Source of the DNA: Limnobacter parvus
Lineage (GTDB): Bacteria; Pseudomonadota; Gammaproteobacteria; Burkholderiales; Burkholderiaceae_B
Direction: 5' to 3'
NCBI RefSeq assembly: GCF_024623725.1
Contig: NZ_JANKHG010000014.1
Location: forward strand, 124,001-188,000
DNA: 64,000 nucleotides
In this document: positions 37,378 to 45,588 of the stretch, piece after piece
Numbering within the stretch: the first letter of the stretch is position 1
How the letters are laid out: each line of letters starts with the position of its first letter
The notes under the pieces: generated by a model
Database searches by the model: none
What the model saw: the letters and a program-made list of their open reading frames with translations, nothing else
Told to the model about the DNA's origin: nothing
Translations under genes and position numbers: made by a program

Positions 37378-38175
37378 ATGAATGCACCGGACGGACTTTT
37401 TTTACCTGACGAACAATCTCGCACAGACAAGCGCAACATAGCCATTCAGCGCGTGGGCGTGCGTGCAATCAAGCACCCAATCATTGTTGAAACACTGGAA
37501 GGCCCGCAGCCTTCTGTAGCCACCATCGACATGTCGGTGTTTTTACCGGGCGATGTGAAGGGCACCCACATGTCGCGCTTTCTGGAAATTTTACAGTCGC
37601 AGGAAAGCGCTCTTTCTCCTGCGGGCATGAAGCACATGATGCAGGAGATGTTGCAGCGCCTGGATTCAACTGCAGGCACCATTACCATGAAATTTCCGTA
37701 TTTTGTTCGCAAGGTAGCGCCCATTTCAGGCGTGGCCAGCTTGCTGGACTACGAGGTGACACTGGAAGCCGACAACAATGGAAAAACCACAGACGTATTC
37801 ATGACCGTGGTGGTACCAGTAACCAGCCTGTGCCCTTGCTCGAAGAAAATATCCGATTACGGCGCGCACAACCAGCGCAGCCACATTACCATTCGAGCCT
37901 TGGTGGCCGATGGAATTGCAGTTGAAGAATTGATCCGCATGGCGGAAGAATCTGCGTCGTGTGAGTTGTGGGGATTGCTAAAGCGCCCAGATGAAAAATA
38001 CGTCACCGAGCGTGCTTACGACAACCCAAAATTTGTGGAAGACTTGGTACGTGATGTGGCCATCCGCTTGCGGGCCAGCAAAAAAGTGATGGCTTACAGA
38101 ATTGAAAGTGAAAACTTTGAATCGATCCACAACCACTCGGCTGTGGCTTGGATTGAAGAAGACAAGCGCAAGTGA
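37378..38175 (+). CDS. folE2: GTP cyclohydrolase FolE2 (type IB)
   Basis: A metal-flexible GTP cyclohydrolase IB that opens the folate/pterin pathway. ATG at 37378 ([13 protein letters not shown]) has GGAG nine bases upstream and gives 265 residues. The active-site block [22 protein letters not shown] (Cys152, Cys154) and [30 protein letters not shown] are FolE2 hallmarks; the longer run is split here only for description. Its place beside photolyase genes suggests pterin/folate supply for light-related enzymes or low-zinc stress. It ends before a marked hairpin. Confidence 0.95.
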   Translation: MNAPDGLFLPDEQSRTDKRNIAIQRVGVRAIKHPIIVETLEGPQPSVATIDMSVFLPGDVKGTHMSRFLEILQSQESALSPAGMKHMMQEMLQRLDSTAGTITMKFPYFVRKVAPISGVASLLDYEVTLEADNNGKTTDVFMTVVVPVTSLCPCSKKISDYGAHNQRSHITIRALVADGIAVEELIRMAEESASCELWGLLKRPDEKYVTERAYDNPKFVEDLVRDVAIRLRASKKVMAYRIESENFESIHNHSAVAWIEEDKRK

Positions 38176-38187
38176 AATATGAAGGTC

Positions 38188-38222
38188 GCCAAAGCGGCGG
38201 CCGCAAAAGCCAAGGCTTTGGC
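38188..38222 (+). repeat. Inverted repeat after folE2
   Basis: GCCAAAGC (38188-38195) and GCTTTGGC (38215-38222) pair perfectly over eight bases around 19 GC-rich bases. It overlaps an 18-codon Ala/Lys-rich frame from ATG 38179, for which I see no further support as a gene. No T-run follows. It may stabilise the folE2 3' end or contribute to transcriptional pausing before the next hairpin. Confidence 0.35.
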
Positions 38223-38243
38223 TGCCTTCATTCGGTAATTACA

Positions 38244-38284
38244 GGGTACGATACTAGCAATAGTTCGTGCCCTAACTAATTTTT
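38244..38284 (+). terminator. GCAA-capped hairpin with T-run between folE2 and the FAD amine-oxidase gene (terminator or attenuator)
   Basis: GGGTACGA (38244-38251) pairs with TCGTGCCC (38265-38272, one G-U), continued after one bulged T by ACTA and TAGT, capped by a GNRA-type loop GCAA. A run of five T follows at 38280-38284. The next ATG is at 38293, leaving no room for a promoter after it. It therefore either attenuates read-through into the next genes or lies in their leader. Confidence 0.6.
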
Positions 38285-38292
38285 GAGTTCTC

Positions 38293-39606
38293 ATGACCCT
38301 GAATAAAAAAGACCACTTGCCAAAAGTTGCCATCGTGGGTGGCGGAATTTCTGGCCTTACAGCCGCTTACGCACTTCGCGACCATGCCCATACCACCTTG
38401 TTTGAAGCGAATGATTACATTGGCGGACACACCAATACAGTGGACATTGAAGTTGAAGGCAAACAAGTGGCCGTGGACACTGGGTTTTTGGTTTACAACG
38501 AGCGAACCTACCCCAACCTGATTCGCTTGTTTGAAGAACTGGAAGTAGAAACCGTTGAATCGGACATGTCGTTTTCGGTTTGCCTGCCAGAATTGAACAT
38601 TGAATGGTCGGGCACCAATTTAAATACGGTGTTCGCCCAGCGCCGCAATCTGCTTCGCCCACGCTTTATCCGAATGCTGTTGGATATCTTGCGATTCAAC
38701 AAAGAAGCCACCGCAATGGTTGCTGATGCCGGGCGCGCTGATTTGTTTCAAAGCAAAGCGAAAATGCACTTGGGCGATTACCTGGTTGAACAAAAATACA
38801 GCGCGGAGTTTCGCGATTGGTATCTAATTCCAATGGCTGCCGCAATTTGGTCTTGCCCAAGCGAGCAGATGCTTGCTTTCCCCTTGGCCACCTTCATTCA
38901 GTTTTGTCACAACCATGGTTTGCTGCAGGTAAATGACCGACCAAAATGGTTCACTGTAAAAAATGGTGCGCGCAATTACGTGCTGAGAATTTTGCCCTTC
39001 GTGGATGTTGCGCACAAAAGCACACCAGTGCTGGAGGTGAACACGCAAGGCATCAAACCCACCGTTAAAACCAGTGCAGGAACGCAAGAGTTTGATCATG
39101 TAATTGTGGCTTGCCACAGCGACGAGGCCTTGGCAATGCTGACTGGTAACCAGGCACAGAAAGACCAGTTGCAGCACATTAAGTACCAGCCCAATGTAGC
39201 CTTTCTGCACACCGACGTGAAGCTGATGCCAAAAACCCGCAGCACCTGGTCGTCATGGAACTACCTCAGCGATGTGCTGAATCCGCAACCCAGCGTGTCG
39301 GTGACATATTGGAGCAATTTGCTACAGCCGCTGCCCGTGAAAACCCCGATCTTTGTCACCCTGAATCCGATTGTGCAACCCGATGCCAAAAAAGTATTTC
39401 GCGAAATTCATTATTCGCACCCAGTTTTTGACGTACCCGCTGTGCAAGCCCAGCAGGCACTTGGCGAACTTCAGGGGCTGAACAATGTCTATTTGGCAGG
39501 GGCATGGATGAAGTATGGCTTTCATGAAGACGGCCACACTTCCGGGCTGAATGCGGCGCGTGCACTGATCAATAAACTTGAGAACAACACACAAAAGGCG
39601 GCTTGA
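38293..39606 (+). CDS. FAD-dependent amine-oxidase-like protein (COG2907 type)
   Basis: A 437-residue flavoprotein. The N-terminal dinucleotide fold VAIVGGGISGLTAAYALR is followed by FEANDYIGGHTNTV; a C-terminal FAD-contact block is VYLAGAWMKYGFHEDGHTSGL. This family (predicted NAD/FAD-binding protein) is repeatedly paired with DUF1365 and CFA-synthase-like genes. It may oxidise or desaturate a lipid-linked intermediate; the reaction is not known here. The next gene overlaps by four bases. Confidence 0.9.
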   Translation: MTLNKKDHLPKVAIVGGGISGLTAAYALRDHAHTTLFEANDYIGGHTNTVDIEVEGKQVAVDTGFLVYNERTYPNLIRLFEELEVETVESDMSFSVCLPELNIEWSGTNLNTVFAQRRNLLRPRFIRMLLDILRFNKEATAMVADAGRADLFQSKAKMHLGDYLVEQKYSAEFRDWYLIPMAAAIWSCPSEQMLAFPLATFIQFCHNHGLLQVNDRPKWFTVKNGARNYVLRILPFVDVAHKSTPVLEVNTQGIKPTVKTSAGTQEFDHVIVACHSDEALAMLTGNQAQKDQLQHIKYQPNVAFLHTDVKLMPKTRSTWSSWNYLSDVLNPQPSVSVTYWSNLLQPLPVKTPIFVTLNPIVQPDAKKVFREIHYSHPVFDVPAVQAQQALGELQGLNNVYLAGAWMKYGFHEDGHTSGLNAARALINKLENNTQKAA

Positions 39607-40421
39607 TGACGCAAACGCGTTTTCAACTCAGTGAAGTGAAACTTGCCTGGGGCTTGGTGAAGCACCACAGGGAGTACCCCAGGCCCAATGGTTTCACCAC
39701 TGGTGCCTGTTTTGTTCGACTTGTATTCTCAAACGTAAGTATCAAAACCAAACACAAATATCCCGTGATTGATGGCAATGGTTTGGTATCAGTTAGCGCA
39801 ACCAATTACGGACTGGAAGCCCATTCATTGCACTTCCCCGAGTTTGTTGAACAGCTAACCGCCCGCATGGCAGCGGAAAGCGGTGAACTGCTGGACGGCC
39901 CGGTGCACTTGCACACGTTTCCGAAAGTATTGGGTTATGTGTTCAACCCCGTCAGCTTTTGGTACTTCCACAACAACGCTGGCCAGTGTCGAGTGGTGTT
40001 GTGCGAGGTGAACAACACCTTTGGCGAACGTCATTTTTACCTGTTAACGGCCCCTAACTCAAAAGCGCCGTTGAACAAAGGCATGTTGTTGAATGCAAAG
40101 AAAGAGTTTCATGTGTCGCCGTTTTTTCCGGTTTCCGGGCGCTATGAATTCAGATTTGTGGGTAGCGAGAATCACAGCCTTGCCCGAATTAACTACTTCG
40201 AAGGCACAGTTCAGCAACTCAGCACCAGCGTTAGCGGCGGGTTGCTGCATCCAAGCACCCTGCTTTGGGGTAAAACTTTACTGAAATACGGCTGGTTTAC
40301 AGTGGCCGTGGTTGCAAAAATTCATTGGCAGGCTGTGAAACTGCTATTCAAAGGCGCGAAGTTCCACGGCAAGCCCGCGCCACCCCGTCAAACAATTACG
40401 CAGACAGAATTCGAAGCATGA
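39603..40421 (+). CDS. DUF1365 family protein
   Basis: A 272-residue protein. DUF1365-type features: RLVFSNVSIK near residue 38, LHTFPKVLGYVFNPVSFWYFH around residue 100, CRVVLCEVNNTFGERHFYLL and KEFHVSPFFPVSGRYEF. Its biochemical role is not established; family members accompany COG2907 flavoproteins and CFA synthases in photo-oxidative response clusters. No signal peptide is seen. It overlaps both neighbours by ATGA junctions. Confidence 0.92.
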   Translation: MMTQTRFQLSEVKLAWGLVKHHREYPRPNGFTTGACFVRLVFSNVSIKTKHKYPVIDGNGLVSVSATNYGLEAHSLHFPEFVEQLTARMAAESGELLDGPVHLHTFPKVLGYVFNPVSFWYFHNNAGQCRVVLCEVNNTFGERHFYLLTAPNSKAPLNKGMLLNAKKEFHVSPFFPVSGRYEFRFVGSENHSLARINYFEGTVQQLSTSVSGGLLHPSTLLWGKTLLKYGWFTVAVVAKIHWQAVKLLFKGAKFHGKPAPPRQTITQTEFEA

Positions 40422-41644
40422 CTCAAGCCATCACTTTCTCCCAGTTCCAATTGCCCAGCCATGCGCCGTCTTCTGCGCAATGGACCCTGAAATTGCTGAC
40501 CAAACTGAAGAAAGGTCGCCTGGAGGTAATTACCCCGGAAGGCGTCCATTTGCTGTTTGGCGGCGAAGAAGACCAACCCAGCGCCAAGATCAAACTGAAT
40601 TCCTGGACTGTATGCCAGCGTGCCTTGAAGGCAGGCGACATTGGTTTTGCAGAAGCCTACATTGCAGGCGAATGGGAAACCCATGACATTGCTTCGGTGC
40701 TGGGCGTGTTTCTGGAAAACCGGAAAGCGGTAGAAAAGGTGATTTACGGCAGCTTTTTGGGCAGCATCGCCTACAAAATCAAACACCTGCTGAACCGTAA
40801 CACCAAAGCACAGGCCAAGAAAAACATTCATGCTCATTACGATTTGGGCAATCCGTTTTACCAGTTGTGGCTCGACCCAACCATGACTTATTCGAGTGCA
40901 CTTTTTGATGGTGACACCAGCCTAAGCCTGGAGCAGGCGCAACATGCCAAGTACATGGCGATGATTGATTACCTAAAACCCAAAGCTGGCGAAGAAGTAT
41001 TGGAAGTGGGGTGTGGCTGGGGCGGATTTGCCGAGAAGGCTTGCGAAGCAGGTGCCACTGTTGTGGGTCTTACTCTATCGACAGAGCAATTGGCTTTTGC
41101 GAAAGCACGCATGGCCAAACAGGGTTATAGCGAGCAGGCTGATTTTCGCTTGCAGGACTACCGCGATTGCCGCGGGCAATTCGATCACATTGCTTCAATT
41201 GAAATGTTTGAAGCGGTGGGTGAAGAGTACTGGCCCGCTTACTTTCAGTCGGTGAATCGCTTGCTGAAACCGGGTGGCAAAGCTGCAATTCAAACCATCG
41301 TGATTCAAGACGAGCTGTTCGACCGCTACCGAAAGGGTACTGACTTCATTCAACAATACATTTTCCCCGGTGGCATGCTGCCCTCGCCCGCCAAGTTCAG
41401 AGCCATGGCAGAAAAACATGGTTTGCGTGTGGTGTCGGAAAAGGCCTTTGGAAAAGACTATGCTGAAACCCTGCGCCGCTGGCGTGTTCAGTTTATGAAA
41501 ACACTGGAACAGGTGAAGAATCAGGGCTTTGACACCCCCTTTATTCGAACTTGGGAATTTTACCTGGCTTATTGCGAGGCTGGTTTCGAGTACGAAAGCA
41601 CCGACGTGATCCAGTTTTACCTTGAAAAAGCGGAGAACCAATGA
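40418..41644 (+). CDS. cfa: Cyclopropane-fatty-acyl-phospholipid synthase family methyltransferase
   Basis: A 408-residue SAM enzyme that methylenates or methylates unsaturated acyl chains in membrane phospholipids. ATG at 40418 overlaps the DUF1365 stop. CFA motifs: HYDLGNPFYQLWLDPTMTYS, VLEVGCGWGGFAEKACE (SAM motif I), IEMFEAVGEEYW and IFPGGMLPS. Family proteins next to COG2907/DUF1365 genes may introduce a methyl branch rather than a cyclopropane ring, so the exact product is open. Confidence 0.93.
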   Translation: MTQAITFSQFQLPSHAPSSAQWTLKLLTKLKKGRLEVITPEGVHLLFGGEEDQPSAKIKLNSWTVCQRALKAGDIGFAEAYIAGEWETHDIASVLGVFLENRKAVEKVIYGSFLGSIAYKIKHLLNRNTKAQAKKNIHAHYDLGNPFYQLWLDPTMTYSSALFDGDTSLSLEQAQHAKYMAMIDYLKPKAGEEVLEVGCGWGGFAEKACEAGATVVGLTLSTEQLAFAKARMAKQGYSEQADFRLQDYRDCRGQFDHIASIEMFEAVGEEYWPAYFQSVNRLLKPGGKAAIQTIVIQDELFDRYRKGTDFIQQYIFPGGMLPSPAKFRAMAEKHGLRVVSEKAFGKDYAETLRRWRVQFMKTLEQVKNQGFDTPFIRTWEFYLAYCEAGFEYESTDVIQFYLEKAENQ

Positions 41645-42210
41645 AGTTTTACACGGCTCGAATGATTCAACGTGCATTGCTTTGTGCAGCCTTGCTTGGG
41701 CTTTCCCCCATGGCAGTGGCCAGTGACAATTTGAACCCACCGCCGAAACAAGTTACACAAACCATAGAAAACGCCAAAAGAATGGGCCACGGCACCCTGC
41801 GGTGGTTTGGCCTGCGCGTGTACGACGGACAACTTTGGTCGAATGCAGAACCTGAAGGCTTCAATTACAAACGCGATCCCGCATGGCTTGAACTGCGATA
41901 TGCACGCGATTTCGATGGCAGCGACATTGCCGAACGAACCATCGAAGAAATGGAAGCGATTGGTGCCGGCACGGAAGTACAGCGTCAGGGTTGGTTGGTT
42001 AAATTGACCGAAATTTTCCCGGATGTGAAAAAGGGCCACACACTGAGTGCATTGTCTACTCCGGGCAAAGGCATGCAGTTTTATCGCAATGGTTTGCCAT
42101 TGGCCAAAATAGACGACCCAGAACTGGCCGAGGCCTTCATGGGGATTTGGCTTGATCCCAAAACATCAGCGCCGGAAATGCGCCGCGAATTGATTGGCTT
42201 AAAGCGCTAA
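41641..42210 (+). CDS. Chalcone-isomerase-like exported protein
   Basis: A 189-residue protein with signal peptide (ALLCAALLGLSPMAVAS). The mature part resembles the bacterial chalcone isomerase-like family: GHGTLRWFGLRVYDGQLW, LELRYARDFDGSDIAERTIEEM and MQFYRNGLPLAKIDDPELAEAFMGIWL. Such proteins bind fatty acids or lipids more often than flavonoids. It starts at the ATGA junction with the CFA gene, so it is probably a periplasmic partner in the same lipid-related pathway. Confidence 0.75.
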   Translation: MKFYTARMIQRALLCAALLGLSPMAVASDNLNPPPKQVTQTIENAKRMGHGTLRWFGLRVYDGQLWSNAEPEGFNYKRDPAWLELRYARDFDGSDIAERTIEEMEAIGAGTEVQRQGWLVKLTEIFPDVKKGHTLSALSTPGKGMQFYRNGLPLAKIDDPELAEAFMGIWLDPKTSAPEMRRELIGLKR

Positions 42211-42222
42211 ACCATCATCTTT

Positions 42223-43623
42223 ATGAACCAGCCCAGTACACGAACAAGCGCCAAAGACCTTCTGAACTATGGCCTTTTGGGCTGGGCACTGGGCGCAGTA
42301 GCGGTTCCAATTTACATCCAGGTGCCCTACCTCTATTCCCGCATTTATGAAGTGCCATCAGCATGGGTTGGCATCATCCTGCTGATTTCCAGGCTACTGG
42401 ATGCGGTTCTGGACCCGGCCATTGGTTTGTGGGTTGACCGGCGCAGTGGGAAAGGTAACCGGTACGCCCTGCCCTTGCTGCTGGCCATACCATTGCTGCT
42501 GCTGGGCATGGCCGGTGTATTTTTCCCCGTTGGCGACAACCCCACCGAATATGCCGCCAGCTTGATGGTCAGCTTGATCATTGTGCACCTGGGCTACAGC
42601 TTCGCCAGCATTGCCTACCAGGCTTGGGGGGCAGAACTGGGCCACACCGACAAGGAACGTTCAACCTTTGTGGCTGTGCGGGAAGGCGTGGGCATACTGG
42701 GCGTGGTGTTCGCGGTTTCACTGGCGCTTGAAACAAATGCCGGGCTGATCTTCACCGTGTTTGCCGTCATGCTGGTGTTGGGCATGTTCTTGTTGCTGAA
42801 GTTTTCACCACAACCGGACAGATCTGCGCAACAAGCAACACCGACACCCGCCAGCGCTTTGGCACAAACCTTCAGCAATGCCCGTGAAAGCGTTGCGACC
42901 GCCATCCGAAAAGGATTTGCCGACATCGTGCAGCCGCTGCGCAGGCGCAATTTTCGCAAACTGATGGGTGTGTTTTTATGCAATGGACTGGCTGCGGCCC
43001 TGCCCGCCACACTGGTGCCTTTTTATATGCGAGACCGCTTGGGACTGGGCGATTCCGACCAATGGGTACTGGCGGTGTACTTTCTGGTGGGCGCGGCATC
43101 CACGGTATTTTGGGTGTGGCTTTCAAGCAAAATTGGCCTGGCGCGGGCATGGTTACTGGGCATGGTAATTTCCATACCGGCTTTTATCGTGGTGATCGCA
43201 TTGGGCGAAGGCGATTTAACCGGATACCTGTTCGTTTGCATTGTGACCGGCTTTGCGCTGGGTGCCGACCTTTCATTGCCAGCTGCTTTGGTGGCTCGCC
43301 TAATTGAAGAAAATGGCGAACGCGGCAAAACCGAGGGCACTTATTTCGGGCTGTGGAACTGGGTGAACAAATTTAACCTGGCGCTGGCGCCCAGTTTTGC
43401 GCTGGGTACTTTGCAATGGTTTAACTACTCTGCCGACATGGCAAAAACCGATATGTATCAGAATATGGGTTTGATGCAACAATTGGCCAACGACCCGCTG
43501 CTGTGGGTGTACGCGCTGGTGCCCTGCGCACTGAAACTATTGGCCATTGTGCTGCTGGGCCGAAGCGGCTTGGCCAGCCTGAACCGAACAACAACCAACA
43601 ATGCTATTGGGAGTACCACATGA
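42223..43623 (+). CDS. MFS transporter of the GPH (glycoside-pentoside-hexuronide:cation) type
   Basis: A 466-residue transporter with about 12 membrane spans. GPH/MelB-type features are LLISRLLDAVLDPAIGLWVDRRSGKGNR (here the RLLDAVLDP and WVDRRSG pieces), AYQAWGAELG, and an FGLWNWVNKFNLALAP segment near the end. Despite the family name the substrate need not be a sugar: in this setting a lipid-related compound is possible. It overlaps the DUF3833 gene by an ATGA junction. Confidence 0.88.
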   Translation: MNQPSTRTSAKDLLNYGLLGWALGAVAVPIYIQVPYLYSRIYEVPSAWVGIILLISRLLDAVLDPAIGLWVDRRSGKGNRYALPLLLAIPLLLLGMAGVFFPVGDNPTEYAASLMVSLIIVHLGYSFASIAYQAWGAELGHTDKERSTFVAVREGVGILGVVFAVSLALETNAGLIFTVFAVMLVLGMFLLLKFSPQPDRSAQQATPTPASALAQTFSNARESVATAIRKGFADIVQPLRRRNFRKLMGVFLCNGLAAALPATLVPFYMRDRLGLGDSDQWVLAVYFLVGAASTVFWVWLSSKIGLARAWLLGMVISIPAFIVVIALGEGDLTGYLFVCIVTGFALGADLSLPAALVARLIEENGERGKTEGTYFGLWNWVNKFNLALAPSFALGTLQWFNYSADMAKTDMYQNMGLMQQLANDPLLWVYALVPCALKLLAIVLLGRSGLASLNRTTTNNAIGSTT

Positions 43624-44177
43624 TTTCGAGAACCAGCCGATGGATACAACAAATGCGCCTTACACTTTTGGCTTTGGCCAGCGCTTTGGTGTTGACTGCC
43701 TGTGCCAGCCCACAACCCAGCGATTACGCCCAGGAAAAACCAGTACTGGACTTGAAAGAGTATTTCAATGGCACCATTGACGCCTGGGGCGTGTTTCAAG
43801 ATCGCTCTGGCAAAGTAGTGAAGCGTTTCACCGTGGTAATGAAATGCACCTGGGATGGCGACACGGGCGTGCTGGATGAAGATTTCACCTATTCCGACGG
43901 CACCACCCAAAAACGCATCTGGACTTTGAAGAAAGACGGCAACAAGTACACTGGCACTGCCGGTGATGTGTTGGGACAAGCAACAGGTGAAACCGCAGGC
44001 AATGCATTCCAGTGGAAATACACCATGCTGTTGCCCGTGGACGGCACCACCTATGAAGTACAGTTTGATGACTGGATGTACCAGATGGACGACAAGGTGA
44101 TGCTGAACCGCGCCACCATGAGCAAATTTGGCATTGAACTGGGCGAAGTGTTGCTGAGCTTTCGCAAACGAGACTAA
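43620..44177 (+). CDS. DUF3833 family lipoprotein
   Basis: A 185-residue lipoprotein from ATG at 43620, overlapping the transporter stop. Signal peptide with lipobox VLTAC, then a beta-rich domain: DLKEYFNGTIDAWGVFQDRS, FTVVMKCTWDGDTGVLDEDF, QKRIWTLKKDG and MLLPVDGTTYEVQFDDWMY. This matches DUF3833, a lipocalin-like family commonly found with CFA/COG2907/SDR genes. It may bind or carry a modified lipid on the inner face of the outer membrane (inference). Confidence 0.88.
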   Translation: MISRTSRWIQQMRLTLLALASALVLTACASPQPSDYAQEKPVLDLKEYFNGTIDAWGVFQDRSGKVVKRFTVVMKCTWDGDTGVLDEDFTYSDGTTQKRIWTLKKDGNKYTGTAGDVLGQATGETAGNAFQWKYTMLLPVDGTTYEVQFDDWMYQMDDKVMLNRATMSKFGIELGEVLLSFRKRD

Positions 44178-44190
44178 TTAAGGAAATACC

Positions 44191-44973
44191 ATGAGCTTCA
44201 ACCCAAAACTAAGCCAGTGGGCCAACAAGCGCGTGTGGCTGGTGGGTGCATCCACCGGCATTGGCGAGGCCTTGGCACGCCAGCTGGACCAATTGGGCTG
44301 CAAGCAAATGTTGTCGGCCCGCAGTGCAGACAAACTGGCCACACTGGCCGGTGAACTTCAACATGCAACCGCTCTGCCGCTAGACATTACCGAGCAAGCC
44401 GCGGTGAAAGAGGCCTTCGACACCGTAATGGCCGCCTGGGGTGCCGTGGATCTGATCGTGCTGATGGCGGGCACATATTCAGAAATGTCGGTTGAAGGTT
44501 TTGACATCGAAAAAGTGTGCCAGCAAATTGATGTGAACCTGAACGGCACCATGTACGTGCTGGCGAATGCCTTGCCCAAACTGCTGGAACAAAAATCCGG
44601 CCACCTGGCGATCGTTTCCAGCGTGGCGGGTTACCGGGGTTTGCCCAATTCGCTGGCCTATGGCCCCACCAAGGCGGCGCTAATCAACCTTGCTGAAGCC
44701 CTGCATGTGGAGCTGAAACCCCACAAGGTTGGTGTCAGCGTAGTAAACCCGGGCTTTGTTGACACACCACTGACGCGCAAGAACACCTTCCCGATGCCGT
44801 TTCTGATAACCGCTGAAAAAGCAGCGCAGGAAATTATTGTGGGCCTTGAGAAAGGTGAATTCGAGATTCACTTCCCCAAAGCATTTACCCGCACCTTGCG
44901 CATGCTGCGGATTTTGCCTTATTCCCTGTACTTTGCGGCTGTGCGCCGAATTACTGCTGGTCAGAAAAAATGA
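44191..44973 (+). CDS. Short-chain dehydrogenase/reductase
   Basis: A 260-residue NAD(P)-dependent oxidoreductase. Cofactor motif VWLVGASTGIGEALA, and active site Ser in VSSVAGYRG with Tyr-x-x-x-Lys in LAYGPTKAAL. KEFDTV-like and PGFVDTPLTRKN segments agree with classical SDRs. The substrate is unknown; clusters of this type suggest a keto or hydroxy lipid or quinone. AAGGAAA precedes the ATG; the next gene overlaps by ATGA. Confidence 0.93.
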   Translation: MSFNPKLSQWANKRVWLVGASTGIGEALARQLDQLGCKQMLSARSADKLATLAGELQHATALPLDITEQAAVKEAFDTVMAAWGAVDLIVLMAGTYSEMSVEGFDIEKVCQQIDVNLNGTMYVLANALPKLLEQKSGHLAIVSSVAGYRGLPNSLAYGPTKAALINLAEALHVELKPHKVGVSVVNPGFVDTPLTRKNTFPMPFLITAEKAAQEIIVGLEKGEFEIHFPKAFTRTLRMLRILPYSLYFAAVRRITAGQKK

Positions 44974-45446
44974 GCAAGTCAAATAACGCGAACGGCCTGG
45001 CCCCGCTGAACCGCCAGGAACTTTCAGAACCCTTGCGCAGGTTGATTGATTTTTTTGAACACATCACCGAACAAAGCGTGGCAGAAATGCCCAAGTTTTA
45101 CGCAGCCAATGCCTACTTCAAAGACCCATTCAATGAAGTGAACCGGGTTGAGGACATTGCCCGCATTTTTGGTGAAATGTTCCACCAAGTGAACAACCCA
45201 CGCTTTGTGGTGCACACAGCCTTTGAGTCTGGCCAGCAGGTATTCATGGCCTGGGACTTTCTGTTCGAGATGAAACGCTTTAAGGTTGGAAAAGTTCAGC
45301 GTATAAAGGGATCATCACACCTGATATTGAACCAAACTGGCCTTGTTCAGTCCCACAGAGACTACTGGGACACCGCCGAAGAGCTGTACGAGAAGATTCC
45401 GGTACTGGGGGCATTGATGCGCTGGCTGAAAAAGCAGGCAGGTTAA
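44970..45446 (+). CDS. SnoaL/NTF2-like domain protein
   Basis: A 158-residue cone-fold (NTF2-like) protein: LIDFFEHITEQSVAEMPKFY, YFKDPFNEVNRVEDIARIF and WDFLFEMKRFKVGKVQRIKG are typical of the nuclear transport factor 2/SnoaL family found in this cluster type. It has no signal peptide and may bind a small hydrophobic ligand or act as an isomerase/hydratase. It ends the rightward operon; a hairpin overlaps its stop. Confidence 0.85.
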   Translation: MSKSNNANGLAPLNRQELSEPLRRLIDFFEHITEQSVAEMPKFYAANAYFKDPFNEVNRVEDIARIFGEMFHQVNNPRFVVHTAFESGQQVFMAWDFLFEMKRFKVGKVQRIKGSSHLILNQTGLVQSHRDYWDTAEELYEKIPVLGALMRWLKKQAG

Positions 45447-45480
45447 ATCGGTTCGTATAACCTGCCAAGTGGTTGTTTTA
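45437..45480 (+). terminator. Probable terminator of the lipid-stress operon
   Basis: GGCAGGTT (45437-45444) and AACCTGCC (45459-45466) pair perfectly over eight bases around a 14-base loop. The stop of the NTF2-like gene lies in the left arm, and TGGTTGTTTTA follows. The T-content is modest, so it may be an inefficient intrinsic terminator. Confidence 0.5.
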
Positions 45481-45588
45481 GCGCACAAATGTACACATAA
45501 TTCCCCGGTGTCACCAAATCTTCATGCGCTTCATGACATGTCTTGTTAAAATCACAAAGTTAGATCAATTCAGTGAAGGCGGAACAAT

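Noticed and set aside
38179-38235. An 18-codon Ala/Lys-rich frame after folE2
   Set aside because: It is short, lacks a good ribosome site and coincides with an inverted repeat, so its composition is better explained by the repeat.
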